Below are positions 24,561-36,480 of a stretch of 64,000 nucleotides of DNA, piece after piece. The notes under the pieces were generated by a model. That model searched no databases, was not told where the DNA came from, and saw nothing but the letters and a program-made list of their open reading frames with translations. The stretch is from Parasponia andersonii (Eukaryota; Streptophyta; Magnoliopsida; Rosales; Cannabaceae). The DNA lies in assembly GCA_002914805.1 (NCBI GenBank), contig JXTB01000015.1, positions 1,694,764 to 1,758,763 on the forward strand, read 5' to 3'. The translations under genes and the position numbers were made by a program. Within the stretch, counting starts at the first letter, position 1. Each line of letters starts with the position of its first letter.

Positions 24561-24675
24561 CATGAATATTCATTAATAGCACAATGTATGAATATTCATT
24601 ATTAGTTATCAGCTATTTTTTTTAGTATCAAAATAATTTATAAAAAGAATTTATTCTTATTCCTTTAGTCTTCAG

Positions 24676-24678
<3 letters not shown>

Positions 24679-24711
<33 letters not shown>

Positions 24712-24762
24712 CTAACCTTTAGTTGCTATTTAGTAAATATATATATATATATATATATATAC
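24679..24762. repeat. Two (TA)n microsatellites
   Basis: Uninterrupted TA runs at about 24679-24709 and 24738-24762. Confidence 0.9.
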
Positions 24763-26092
24763 TATATTGAATTAATTTTGTGGGTTTAAATTTTTATTTT
24801 TATTTCAAAAAATAATATTGATCATAAAATAGTAAAATAAATTTCTTACTGAAATAATTCAATTTACATGTATTCAAAATAACAAAAATTGTAGAGAAAT
24901 TAAGGCTGAGAAAAAAAAAGAAAGAAAGAAAAGATCATCAATAGAAGTTGTGAAGTGAGTTCTTGACGTCGCTTTGATAGTTCAGTGGACCCATCTCATC
25001 TGCATATCTCATTGGCTTCCTATAAGTAAACAAATGAGAGAAAGATAAGTAAAATTTTGTTACTGAAAAATAATGTAGAAGTTTCCTGTAGAAAATAAGA
25101 AAGAAGAGGGAGGAGATTAACTTATAGATCAAATCTTATTATATGCTTTTGTATTCCTTTCCTTCCTTCTCTTAATTTTGTGGTTCCATCGATTGATAAA
25201 ATCAAAACAAGTTACTACGAAAAGAAATATGAAATATAAATCTAAAGATTAACACAATATTACAGTAGTACTAGAAAAGAAAGAAGATGAAGGCTTGAAA
25301 AGAAGAGAAGATGAAATTATAAGAGCCGCTACCACATATTTGATCCAAATGTGATCGTTAGTTGAGGAGTAAAACACATTGCTGGGTGCAAAAGGATAGG
25401 AGTTAGTAGTAGATAAGTTAGTTTTTATTTTAAATGTGTTTCAATTTGGTGATAGATAATTTTAGGACTTCCAAAAAAATTTTAATTAAAATTTACTTGA
25501 GACTTTTGGGAATCTAGAAAAGTTATGGATTTTAAATTCTTTTCTTTTAGCTATCTTAAATTTAATTTATTAACTATCAACCTTTATTATAAGAGGTTTA
25601 AAATTTTGTAGACATTTTATTATTTTAATTACTTAAGTCGATCTTAGACATAATTTTACGTAAAAAAATCTAATGTATAAACAATTTCACATGTAATGTA
25701 AACTAGTTCTTAGGTTATCTTTTTATGCCTTTTTCAATAGTATTTTAGTTCTAAGATAGTTTATTAAATAGAAGTTCTCTTTTACACATAAAACTAATTT
25801 AGAACTTCTGCTAATGTTATTTTGTGAAATAAAAAAAAATTATTAATTTAATATTAATTCGTATGACATTTAATATCTCTGGAAATAACTTATTTATTTT
25901 TATCAAAATTGAATACGTGATTGGTACCAACTTGTATTTGTATCATTCTTGTTATAGTACACACGCATCTAAATCAGATCTTAAAACCTTTATATGTCAA
26001 TAATTCTTTGTAGATATGTGTAAGAGTAGACAGTATAGATGTATAGTGCACCACTTAGGGAAACAGTACAGTTAGGCAACCATGTGACACAA
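24763..26092. other. AT-rich spacer, nothing identified
   Basis: There is no supported gene or element. On the minus strand a short frame ending near 24938 (RKPMRYADEMGPLNYQSD...) follows an acceptor-like TTACTTATAG, so a small terminal exon of a host gene is possible. No upstream exon was found. Confidence 0.3.
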
Positions 26093-26132
26093 TGTGTGTG
26101 TGTGTGAGAGAGAGAAAGAGAGAGAGTGTGTA
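26093..26132. repeat. (GT)n/(GA)n compound microsatellite
   Basis: A GT run passes into an imperfect GA run and back into GT. Confidence 0.9.
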
Positions 26133-26292
26133 TACATATGCATCTTATAGTTGTGATGTGTCTTTCAGGTTTGGTCTGATGTACATCCGTGAATGGTGAG
26201 AGGATATATCCATTAATGAGAGGTTGGATGTTTTGTGTGTCTGTAGAATCCGTGATTCCGCTTGCGTCACCTTGATGTGATTGGTCTCCTCC

Positions 26293-26335
26293 ATATACAT
26301 ATATATATATATATATATTTATTTATTTATTTATA
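26293..26335. repeat. (TA)n(TTTA)n microsatellite
   Basis: A TA run is followed directly by several TTTA units. Confidence 0.9.
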
Positions 26336-26828
26336 CTTTTTTCCACTCATCTCAAATATACATACAGGTACACATACAATCAAGTTGCAAAAAAATTTCA
26401 TCATCTTTGGCAGTGGGAGCGACAAATATTCAATGAAAAGCGTAATAGTACTCATATGTGCACCCACTTGCTAGTAACTACTATTCAAAATATGTTTTAC
26501 AAATATTCTTCGCCAGAAGTTGCTTCTTATACATTATTTATGTACTCACAAGTTTAGAAGGAATATCATTGGACAATTCATTAATTACTATACAAATTCC
26601 ATAAATTAATAAGTGTAATATACATATTTATATACACACTTGACTTTCTTGCTTTCTTTGATTTTTCTCTCTTTAAGTACTAAATATAACAACTTTTTGG
26701 AGACATAATTTACGTCTGATTAATTCTCTCACTTCGATATATCTATATATATATATATACACGTATGTATCATCGAATGTACATGTTTACGTAGTAACAG
26801 CTAATTTCTTTTATAGAAGGGAAAAAAA
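26336..26828. other. AT-rich spacer, nothing identified
   Basis: No frame, repeat or RNA gene can be supported here. Confidence 0.4.
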
Positions 26829-26829
26829 T

Positions 26830-26864
<35 letters not shown>
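26829..26864. repeat. (GA)n microsatellite
   Basis: GA repeats with a single GG interruption. Confidence 0.9.
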
Positions 26865-27038
26865 TATGAGATGAGAAACTGATCTAATATATGTCATATG
26901 AGGTGCCAAAATCAGTCAAAACTTCATTAAGACATTAGCATAGAAGGGAAATGTGGTCACCACACAATTATGCTCGCAACAGGTGTATACATGCTTACAT
27001 TTTTTTCACTTTCAACTAAAACAATTCTCTCTAAATAT

Positions 27039-28500
27039 TTGTTGGTGCAAAATTTGGTCTCTAAAACTATGGGATGGTGTGAGAGAAAAACTAGCCACCG
27101 ATCGTTACTAAATATTGAGTCAAAACCCTCTTTCTTTAAGCTAGGTTTGAGCTCGAGAGCGTGGAGATGATCTCTCTTCTAAGCTTAGAGTCCGAAAATA
27201 GTAATAGGAGAAGGAGATGCTAGGCACTGGTGTGATACCTACTAAATGGACTCCAAAGTTTAAGTTATATATATAAAAAATAAAACTTTTATTGATGCAT
27301 TTAAGCATCGGCAAAAACATTCAAAATGCATCGGCAAAAACTTTTTGACTTTTACCAATAAAATTTTCTGTAAAAGCCGACGCTGAAAGCTAGTTATATA
27401 AAAAAAAAGACATCCGTTGGCAAAAGCTTTTTTTGCCGATACATCATTTTTTATGCCGATGCGCGTATTGCATCAACGAAAATCTTGCGTTAGTGAAAAG
27501 ATGACAATTTTGGAGTCATTAGTTAACCATTTGCCAACGCAAAATATGCATTTGTGAATGTCAGAATTTTTTCGATGCGAAAGATTTATCAGCAAAGGGA
27601 AAAGTTAATGATTAATTTTTTTAATTTAATAAAAATTTTGTCGACACACTTGCATTTATGTATTGACAAAAATTTATTAATTTTTTTAAAAAAATATTTA
27701 TTATTAATTAATATTTATTAATAAATAATTAATAATTAAATTGCATGGAGATGATCTTTCTGCTGACCTCGAGGTCTTGAAGTAGCAATGGAGACACTAG
27801 TGTGGTACCTAGTGTGGTACCTACCAAATAGATTCTGAGACTTAAGTTAATTAGCAAACGAAGTTTTAGTAAGAATTAGTAAGAAAAAGTCTCCGGTAGA
27901 GACTATTAATGAGAGAGTATAAATGAGTAGAGAGAAATGTAGAATTTTGACCTTCAATTTCATCTTACTTTTAATGTGGTGGTTGGGAGACTTAAATAGG
28001 CAATTTAGTGTGCATTAGAGTACTTAGATAGTCTTAAGAAAGAGTCCAGTAATCCTAGCCCTTAATATTAGCTTTATCTTAGCTGAGGGAGGCACATTTA
28101 ATATAATGAGACCTCTAGTACAATAGCAATTTAGCTACCGACTTATTTGCCAACGTAGTACACCTTAGGGTGGGAACTATAGGCGACTGTTAGGAGGTTA
28201 ATGTAACGGTGGCCTATAATTTGTAGGGCTTAGAGTGGCTTCAGGCCGTAACTCGAATCGATGAGAGATTTGGACCAGGTTTCAATGCATGATCGGATAT
28301 CGAGGGGTATCTGGAGTTCGAGACGGTTTGGCCACGGGGGCAGTTTCTTAGGTCGTAGGGTTAAGCTTCGTGTGAATCACTTCCCTTGGGACCTAACACC
28401 GACTCTTCGGGTTTCGAGGAAAATAAATTTTCCCTCTGATCCTGCGATGCATCATTGGGTCTCATATTTGGTGCATTTGGGATTACCCCCAATAATATTT
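27039..28500. repeat. Unclassified repeat block, possible decayed minus-strand LTR
   Basis: Begins TGTTGGTGCAAAATTTGG and ends near a C-rich ATTACCCCCAAT tract that would be a polypurine tract on the other strand. It is less AT-rich at 28100-28480 than its neighbours. An imperfect repeat of about 107 bp occurs at 27157-27265 and 27743-27850. The 118-codon frame at 28261 shows no known motif. LTR identity is a guess. Confidence 0.3.
27290..27470. repeat. CACTA-like subterminal repeats
   Basis: Short phrases ATGCATCGGCAAAAAC, CGTTGGCAAAAGC and the inverted TTGCCGATACATCA and GCCGATGCGCG recur within 180 bp, resembling the clustered subterminal motifs of CACTA elements. No terminal CACTA was found. 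Confidence 0.4.
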
Positions 28501-28554
28501 ATAGAAGGTCATACTTTAAATATTGAATTTTGCATAATAGCTACCATTTTTCTT

Positions 28555-28965
28555 TCTTTATATATATATATGTACTTTTTTTTCTTGTCGTTGGATCATT
28601 ATCTAATAGTGATTTAACAGCTATAACGATGTACATGAAAAAACATGTATTATTAATATTATAGATAATGATAGATATACTAAAATTTGTACTAATTTTT
28701 GATACCAACACATGTGACATTTGAGTTGGTACTATTTAATTTGTATATTAAAACTTACCACAAATAAGTTAACCATATTCATCAATTGAATATTGTTAAC
28801 TCACGTGCCAATGTGTTGGTATTAAAAATTTGGTAAAAATTTTGATACACATACCATTATCTTAATATTATTTTTTTCTCTTACTTTTTACTATAAATTT
28901 TAATTCGTCAAAATAATATTTATGTATAAATAAAAAAAAATAACTAGTTGTTGATTGGTGCGTAT
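28555..28965. mobile_element. AT-rich MITE, interrupted by a second MITE
   Basis: Flanks of the inner MITE (28570-28653 and 28871-28960) resemble the MITE at 29956-30169: the phrase GTTGGATCATTATCTAA on the left, and AAAATAATAT plus an end near TTGATTGGTGCGTATATAT on the right. The left terminus is unclear. Confidence 0.45.
28662..28861. mobile_element. 200-bp MITE with long inverted repeats (Mutator-like)
   Basis: The left arm (from TAGATAATGATAG) and the reverse complement of the right arm (GATAATGGTATG) match over about 60 bp, both containing GATACCAACACAT/AATACCAACACAT. It is flanked by the direct repeat TTAATATTA at 28653-28661 and 28862-28870. A 9-bp duplication and long arms suggest a Mutator-like origin; an 8-bp reading would fit hAT. 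Confidence 0.7.
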
Positions 28966-29670
28966 ATATATCTATATATATATATATATATTACATGTAT
29001 ATGAGTTGCCAAACCGTCCACATACCCTCAAAACCATGCACGCCTTAGGTACGCACAGAGTCTAGTGCATTGATGAGTTATTGTCTTGTGTGATGTCCGG
29101 TACGATAATTACATTCGTATGAACTACAAATTTAGTAATTAATAGTCAGTGAAATTCAATGGTTCATATTTGCTCGTTCAAACTCATGTGTTGCGGCATT
29201 AAAAAATAAATTAAAATAAAATAAAAATCTTTGCTGGGTTATAATGATCATGATCTAGTGGTCCAGATTTGCCCTATGAAATCGCCTAGTGAGATAAAGT
29301 ACATCGGTTATTAAGCACCGTGTTTTGTGATATTCTCACCTGTGCGGACAGGAACAAAAGAATCTCAATGAAACAATATCATTGCACATGGCCTAAACGT
29401 GAAGCCAGAGTGTTTCTTTTTCTTCCATTTCTTTTGTTTTGTTTTTTTCTCCTCTTAAAAAAAGATAATATTGGAGAAAAATTATGTACTGCAAAATCAT
29501 GTTAATTTGAATCTCGCTGGTTGATCCGTTATTTTGTTTCTTCAGATAAAATGCATTAATATTGTTAGATTATATGTAGTATCCAGTTTAGTACCAAATG
29601 GAAACTAACCAAGTCTATAAACTATCCCACTAAAAATGAATAACTAAGTCTTGGAATTGTTTCACTATAG

Positions 29671-29701
29671 TTTATATATATATATATATATATATACATA
29701 C
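29671..29701. repeat. (TA)n microsatellite
   Basis: Continuous TA run ending in ACATACATGG. Confidence 0.85.
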
Positions 29702-29721
29702 ATGGAACTAGTGTGAGAAGG

Positions 29722-29910
29722 ATTTTTTTTATTCATTATCGGTAGGTATACTAATTTTGACTGTTAGATTTCAATCTAATTATTATAGTTAATTATATTA
29801 GAACAAGTTCTAATATGAATTAAATGATAATATTTATATATGTAACTGTTAGATTGAAATCTAAAATTTATCAGTTAAAATTGATGTATTTATTGATAGT
29901 AAATAAAAAA
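29722..29910. mobile_element. MITE-like inverted repeat
   Basis: The left arm contains TGTTAGATTTCAATCTAA. The right arm contains TGTTAGATTGAAATCTAAAA and ends near GATAGTAAATAAAAAAA, complementary to the left start TTTTTTTATTCATTATC. Arms are about 55 bp with mismatches. No target duplication was resolved. Confidence 0.5.
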
Positions 29911-29955
29911 ATATATATTTTACTAATTTCTTTTATATATATATATATAGTTTTC

Positions 29956-30169
29956 AATCTAATAGGTAATTTTTTTCTACTTACGTAATAATTTTTTTTA
30001 ATTGTTGGATTATTATTTAACAACTATCATAATTTGAATAATTAGAAAAAAAATAAAAATAAATACTTATTATTTAATATTTTTCTCTCTATACTTTTAT
30101 CATAAAAAAACGTAGTGATTTTTAATTAGGCAAAATAATTAGATTGATTAAAAAATTACCTAATAGATT
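29956..30169. mobile_element. AT-rich MITE inserted in a (TA)n run
   Basis: Left arm ATCTAATAGGTAATTTTTTT (from 29957) is complementary to AAAAAATTACCTAATAGAT near 30150-30168. TA repeats flank both sides, consistent with insertion into a microsatellite. Confidence 0.55.
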
Positions 30170-30598
30170 AGTGCATATATATATATATATATTTACACCA
30201 AAATATAGGTTTATGTTCCTCAAAAAAGAATTTACGGGTTTATTATTTTTAATGTGTGGAACCACTTAACTGAATTGAGCAAGTTACGTATCCTAAAAGC
30301 ACTAAATACATGATTTGACGAAGTTTCCCCTTTTTCTTGGGGATTATAATTCTTGTATGTATATATAAGCATATATAGCATTCTTTTGTCTTCTATGGTT
30401 AATGATGTTCGTATGAAACACCTAGAAGGGAGAAAAAAAAAATTTGTAATGAGTGCTTGTCAACGTATTTTTGTGGAATGGAATTCTTGCTAGTTAAGGC
30501 TACGTACGTTAGGTAGGAGGGACAGAAGACAAGGTACGAAACGAAGGATCAAAGAGAGTTTTGTAGTCCTTAATTGATATAAGAGAAATTAGGTAATA
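30170..30598. other. Spacer, nothing identified
   Basis: Left flank of the Tat element. No frame or known repeat beyond a TA run at its start. Confidence 0.4.
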
Positions 30599-30603
30599 CG
30601 TGC

Positions 30604-31291
30604 CGTTGATGGAGGTTTTGTCAATAATAAATTTAGAAAAAATTACGAGATATGGCTTGTGTGAATAGGGTTATTAATCAAAGCAAATAAAAGAGTCAAA
30701 GATTTTATAGTAGTTCAGTTCCGAAAAAGATGAGCTTACGTCTACTGTTTTTCACTATTTTCTAGAGAATTACAAGAACTCAAAATTACCATGTGTTGTC
30801 TGGAAAGAAGAAGAAGAAACTTTCAAGAATCCCTTAGCCTTTATAGATTCGAAAAAAATCCCCCTTCACCGAAGCATTGAACTCTCTTTGTATAGATGAG
30901 GGTAACTCAATGTTCCTAATTGTGAGAATAGGTAACTATATAATCAGGTAATACAATTTGAATAACAATATAATTAGGTAATCACTTAAATTGGGTAACT
31001 GGTCGAACTTGAAAGAGAAACTTTTGTTTTCCTTTCCTTGTAGGTTATCCGTTTGACGAAGCATAGACTAGTCTCTTTTTCATTCTGGTCGCACATAACC
31101 TATTCGGAGGAGGTCGCACGTAACTTATGCGGTGAAGGTCGTATGCAACCCTTTCGGATGAGGTAGCACGTAACTTATGAGGTGGAGGTCGCATGCAACT
31201 TATGCGGTGGAGATCACATGCAACCCTTTCGGATGAGGTCGCACTTAATCTTACTCATGCGACCTGACATAGGATTTTAGATTGCACAACA
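30604..31291 (-). repeat. 3' LTR of the Tat element
   Basis: Close match to 41080-41766 (about 13 differences in the first 260 bases counted by eye). The internal neighbour is a C-rich ATTGCCCCCCAGC, which on the minus strand is the polypurine tract GCTGGGGGGCAAT. It contains six 25-bp tandem units at 31087-31236. Confidence 0.92.
31087..31263. repeat. 25-bp minisatellite inside the Tat LTR
   Basis: Six consecutive 25-bp units, each beginning GGTCGCA or a variant, plus a partial seventh. Units alternate between endings like GCGGTGGA and TCGGATGA. The partner array is at 41562-41711. Confidence 0.85.
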
Positions 31292-32257
31292 ATTGCCCCC
31301 CAGCTCTATTAGTTCTTTAGGATAAAATGGAGCTTCCTTTTAATGTAAGTGAGTGCGAACTTAAAAAATGCGATGTCACAACCTAGACTTGAGATCTTTG
31401 AAGAGTCGAGAGTCGCTAGATCTCAAATCTCACCTTTCTCAAGATCACGCCCATCTTTTTCTGACAGATGAACACACGTGTCGCCTTTTCTAAGAAAAAT
31501 AGTAGAACTCGAGGAGACTCAAGGATATCGATGATGCCAACCGTCGTTTTAAAATCGAATCATTTCAAATTTTGAAAGATACTGATTTAATTTCAGAAAA
31601 AATCAAATCCCACGTGAACTTCGGCCTTTAGATCTGAAAATTAAATACCTTGATCTACGACTGTGATTTAGCGATGCTCAAGGAATAAATATCAGAAATC
31701 AATCCGCTTCTGCTTCTTCATTACATATTCTTGTTTTCCATCTTTCCAAAATCCCGAAGTATTTCAAAGCAAACCCTACAGTACCGTTTCATTCTTCAGT
31801 TCGCATAATTCCAGTATCTTCTCCGACGGAGTTCAGACCATATCTCAATCCCTCTGCTTTCGAAAAAAGGTTATTACATTCCTTCTCTCCTATTGTGCTT
31901 TGTCTGTTCTCGGGAAAACTCTTGAGTTTTAATTTCTAGGAATAGAAACACATCTCATATTCGGACGAACTGAAAGAGAATTTTTCAGATCCTCCTTTAC
32001 CGGTTCATAGAATAGACTCTTACTAGATAATGATCAAAGATAAACTCGTGAAAAGAGTTTCTAGGGTCTGATACCCTATTTATTTATTTTTTTGACGAAC
32101 TGCTCGAGCAATTTTTATGAATCCGTAGACCAATTAGAAAAAATTCGATGAGCTTGCTTGTTAGTACAATCCTAGGGTGAATCCCCAAAATTTACTAGCA
32201 CATAGTGAAAATCCTTGATGCTCGTATAGGACTAAATCTATCCGTATTTCTTTTCAG

Positions 32258-34402
32258 ATATCTAGTAGTGAGGATTTTAGGAAAGGGAATGCATTTTCTG
32301 GAGAATCTGACTCCAATGTTAGCTCCATAAACCTCGAAGATTACCTTGAGCCAGAAACCAAAGTAGAGATAACAGGGGTCAGGCAAAATAGTCCTCGCAT
32401 AGGCGACCTCCCTCAGGACCAGTAGCCTCGACATATCAGGGATGCCCCTGCATTCTCATCGGGCTATTAATACGTAGAGGCAAATTGGTCATGTACCAAT
32501 ATAAGGACGAGCTGCACATCGAAAAGCTCAGCAAATCCGTGTGCAGCTATAAGATCGTCATCCCTCTTCGCCTACCCATGGAATTCAATTGACCACATAC
32601 ACCACCACGCGGACTTGCTTCTTTTTCTGAAGCAGTTCTCAAGTGCGGTGTCCACCTCCCACTTCATTCGTACATAAAATCAATTATCGACTACTATGGG
32701 GTCGTCCATTTCCAACTGACTCCTAATACATATAGATATATGGTAGGTTTATACATACTTTACCATAAATTAAGTTTAGACTCCCCTTCTCTTGAAGAGT
32801 TCGCTTGGTTTTACCAAGTGAAATCAAATCCGTCAGATCTTGGCTTCTTTTATGCGAGCAAATGATCGAACCAGGTAATAAAAACAATCTACGAGGTTCG
32901 CAACAACATGGGAAAATAGAAAAATCCATTTTTCCACTTTGACTATGTGGATAACGGCTTCTTTCAAAATCCTAGTAGGTAGTTTTCCAATTTATCGCCT
33001 TTTTCTATTTTGTTACTTTTATCTTGATTGCATTCGAATGTCATCGCAGACAACAGGGAATGGCCCGGAATTTCCAGGGAATAGCTTGCAAGGGTGTACA
33101 AAATCAACGACCTTCTAATTGAGGAATTTAATTGGAAGGTACTAGAAACTTCCAAGAACCTGGTCGCTTGCAGTCTGCTTCCAAAGGGAGCCGCGTTCCC
33201 TGACCCCCCTGTCCGTTCATCCAGACCTTCGAGCTCGAAGAAAAAGAAGCCAAGGAAATGGACGGATATAAGTGCCTCGTCTTCTAGACTTAAGAAACAA
33301 AAAGCACCTGCCACCCCTCCAGTTTCGGAACCTTCCTTTCCAGAAACAACGTTACCACCAGCTCCTAAACCAGCTCCTCCACAAGAAGAAGGTAATCATA
33401 TATACATTTTCTAATCATTGTATTATATCACCTCGCTCACTGACATATCTGTACAGAGATGGTTATTGGTAGCAGCCTGTGAGCACCACCCTCCACTCTC
33501 GGGTCCATGGCAAAATCCAAGACACCCGAAAGCACTCCACCATTGAAAGGGAAAGAGAAAGTCGACAACTCCAAAAAACAAAAAGTTGCCTTCGAGGACA
33601 TCCCGGCAAGCTTGCCTCCTCCACAGCCTCAGACAACGAGCCATTCTGAACCACCCAAAGAGGCTTCCACTTCTTCGAAACTGATCCTGGTAGATAAGGA
33701 TGAGGAGCTCTTCGCGCTCCTCAATCAATTACCAAAGAAGGCTGGTATGAGCGTAGCCTTCATTGATCGCTTCACTTCCGAGGAGGGCTGGGAGCGGATG
33801 AAGCGATGATCTGCCAAGGTCGCCTTTGGTTCTGCAATGAGGATGCTGGCCAATGTAAGCACCTTTTTATTCTCTCCTCAAATGTATTATTTCTTGGTAT
33901 TAATGATTATATTTTTCAAACCGCGGCTACTGCTGTCCTGATGCATGACCCAGTCCTCGAATGCTTGGAAAAGGCCGAAAAAGTTGAATAGATAACCTAA
34001 GCATTCGAGAACTCAGAGAAAGCTTGGGAGGAGGAGAAAAAAGCCTTTGACTTGGAGAGGCAACAGCTACTTGAAGGCCTGGCCAAGGAGAAGCTCGAGA
34101 AGGAGAACCTCGAGGAGAAAGTCAAAGAGCTCGAGAAAACTATCTCTAAGCATCCGGATCGCTTGAGGAAGGCGACAACAGAGGTAGTTCACAAAGCTAT
34201 CAAAGAGTTCAAGGCGACTGAAGTCAAAGAGCTCGAAGATAAAGCTAGTGACATCGCCTTGTCGACCATCATTTTTAAGATCTTCTGCGAGCATCCGGAC
34301 TTTGACTTCTCCATCCTTGGTAAGGACGTAGTCGAGCGTGTCCAGAGTTGGAGGGAGGATACTGCCAAAGCTGAGGACGGCGGTGTGAGCACTTCCGCAT
34401 AA
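32258..34402 (+). pseudogene. Antisense accessory gene carried by the Tat element, decayed
   Basis: Runs opposite to gag-pol. The likely first coding exon starts after a TTTTCAG acceptor (32258) with an acidic, Ser-rich stretch. After a frameshift, 32491-33000 encodes SEAVLKCGVHLPLHSYIKS and FQLTPNTYRYMVG, resembling the 'putative gypsy-type transposon' domain (PF04195). A probable intron ends at the TCATCGCAG acceptor near 33050; another runs from GAAG|GTAATC near 33393 to TGTACAG near 33457. The next exon (33507-33809) is Pro/Ser/Lys-rich. A third intron begins GTAAGC near 33856. The last exon, to the stop after 34402, is a charged coiled coil (EKLEKENLEEKVKELEK). Stops at about 32864, 32912, 33807 and 33989 make it a pseudogene. 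Its role in the element is unknown. Confidence 0.75.
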
Positions 34403-35113
34403 CACACTTGTATTTTTTTTTTATTATTTTTTAGAACAATGTGGGCTTGGTCCCCTTTCCTCTTTGCTTATGTACGGGTGCAAAAATTCTTTTAATGAAT
34501 ATTATTTTTTCCCTGTCAGACATTCCTGAAAAATAATGAAAACACAACACTAACTTTAAGTAAGTAGTCAATCACTAAGTGACTGATCAGTACGCTTTTT
34601 GCGATTTGAATTCAAATAACTTAAAACGAGTTTTAAGTATTAGGATATGTTAGGTCGCTTAAGAAAACAACAAATACGAGTGATGCAAACTCAACTGTTT
34701 TTCAAAAGTTCCATGGCAAAATAGGATATAGTAATATATCACATCGAACAATGAATGTTTGGCTTAGTTAATCTTTTTTTCGAGGAGGGAAATTGCGTAA
34801 TACGACATGCTAAGGCATGAAGCGAGGAGAAAATCCTAGGATTTTAAGAAATTTCAGATACTTCGACGATCTAAAACTCCGTCTTCTCTAAATGGACATT
34901 TTGCAGTCCCTTAGGAAACAAGTAGGAGATAAAATTCTGATCCCACTGCCCCCCGAGTTTTATGGTGTCCGAAAACTACCATAAAATTATAAAAAGACGA
35001 ATCAAATGAAGTTGAAGTAATAGCCGAAGGAATATTATTGACGAATGACGTCGAATGACGAAATAACGAAGATACAGAGCCGTTGAAAATACATGAAAGA
35101 TAAACATGAAGAT
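34403..35113. other. Tat element 3' untranslated spacer
   Basis: Lies between the tail ends of the antisense gene and integrase. Frames here are short and motif-free. The region probably holds both polyadenylation regions, but I cannot place them. Confidence 0.4.
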
Positions 35114-36480
35114 TCATTGATAATAACGACGAAGTGGTTCTGCATTCCAAGCATGTTCGATCTTTTGTCCACCGATGCAAGCTAGGTTGTATGTCCCAGG
35201 TCGAATGACGTCATCAATAACATAAGGCCATTCCCAGGATGGTTCAAATACACCAGCACCATGCTCTTTATTATTAGGCAGAACTCTTCGAAGGACAAGG
35301 TCACCAATTTCAAAATGTCTACTTTTAACTTTGAAGTTATAATATCGAGCAGTGCGTTGCTGATATGATGCAATTCGAAGTTGAGATTGTTCACGCATTT
35401 CTTCTAAAAAATCGAGTTCAATTCTCAGTAATACATCATTCTGATTTTGCTCATAAACAGATCGCCGTAGAGAGCCCGCACCACTTTGAACTGGGATCAT
35501 TGCTTCATATCCATAACCTAAAGAGAATGGACTCTCTCCAGTAGTGGTTCGTTGAGTGGTGCTATAAGCCCATAAAACTTCTGGAAGTACTTCTGGCCAA
35601 GCTCCTTTATGCTCCTCCAGCTTTGTCTTTATATTCTGTTTAAGTATTTTGTTTATCGCTTCGACCTGCCTATTGGCTTGTGGATGAACAACAGCAGAGA
35701 AACTCTTCTTGATACCCAAGTTGTTGCAGAAGTCATGGAACTCATCACAGTCGAATTGTTTCCTATTATCAGAAATTATAGTATGCGGTATATCATAATG
35801 GCAGATTATAGATTTGTAAACAAAATCTATCATCTTCTTTGCAGAAATGGTGCTCAAGGCCTCAGCTTCCGTCCATTTTATAAAATAATCGACTGCGACC
35901 ATTGCATACTTCAAACCACCTCATGCTAATGGAAGCATCCCGATAATATCAATTCCCTAAATAGCAAATGGCCATGGACTAGTCATTGTAGTTAAAGGAA
36001 CATGTGGTTTTCTAGGAGTAGTCGCAAATCGTTGACATTTATCACACCTCCTAGCAAATTCCAATGTATCCTTTTTCATAGTCGGCCAAAAATACCCTTG
36101 TTGAAGAATCTTGTTTGCAAGTGCTTGCCCCCTAGAATGATTTCCACATATTTCTTCGTGAATTTCCCTCATAATATAGCGTGCTTTTTCATCATTGACA
36201 CATAATAATAATAGCGAGCTAAAACTCCTTCGATAAAGCTTCTCATCATGGATGATATAGCGGGCTGCCTTTATGCGGAGTCGCTTTGCATCGTCTTTGC
36301 TCTCAGGAAGATCGCCATTTTGTATATATTGCATTATAGGATCCATCCACAATGGTTTTTCGTCAACTAGCATAGTTACTTGGGGTTCAACCTCGATGCT
36401 TGGCGATACAAGAAATTCAATAGGAACTACTTTCAACAACTCTGCATCTTTTGTTGAAGCGAGCTTAGCAAGTGCATCCG
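35114..36480 (-). pseudogene. Tat integrase (zinc-binding and DDE core)
   Basis: The N-terminal HHCC zinc domain lies in the frame 35957-36658 (HEEICGNHSRGQ, then CDKCQRF). The catalytic core and C-terminal domain form an intact 266-codon frame at 35114-35914: D9 in VDYF, D49 in SDN and E85 give D,D-35-E spacing, and the C-terminal part has GDLVLRRV. Between the two frames are two in-frame stops, one at the expected Trp of the W-GIDIIG motif. The enzyme inserts element cDNA into the chromosome. This copy would be truncated. Confidence 0.9.

Noticed and set aside
24679..24762. TA runs as a replication origin or matrix attachment region
   Set aside because: Simple TA microsatellites are frequent throughout the window; nothing else supports such a role.
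28261..28617. 118-codon plus-strand frame as a gene
   Set aside because: Lies in a repeat-like block, has no known motif and runs into a TA-rich tail.
31087..31263. Regular 25-bp repeats as a CRISPR array
   Set aside because: Units are contiguous without spacers and lie inside a plant retrotransposon LTR, duplicated in the other LTR.
34067..34405. Minus-strand 112-codon Leu-rich frame
   Set aside because: Mirror of the plus-strand coiled coil in the antisense Tat pseudogene.
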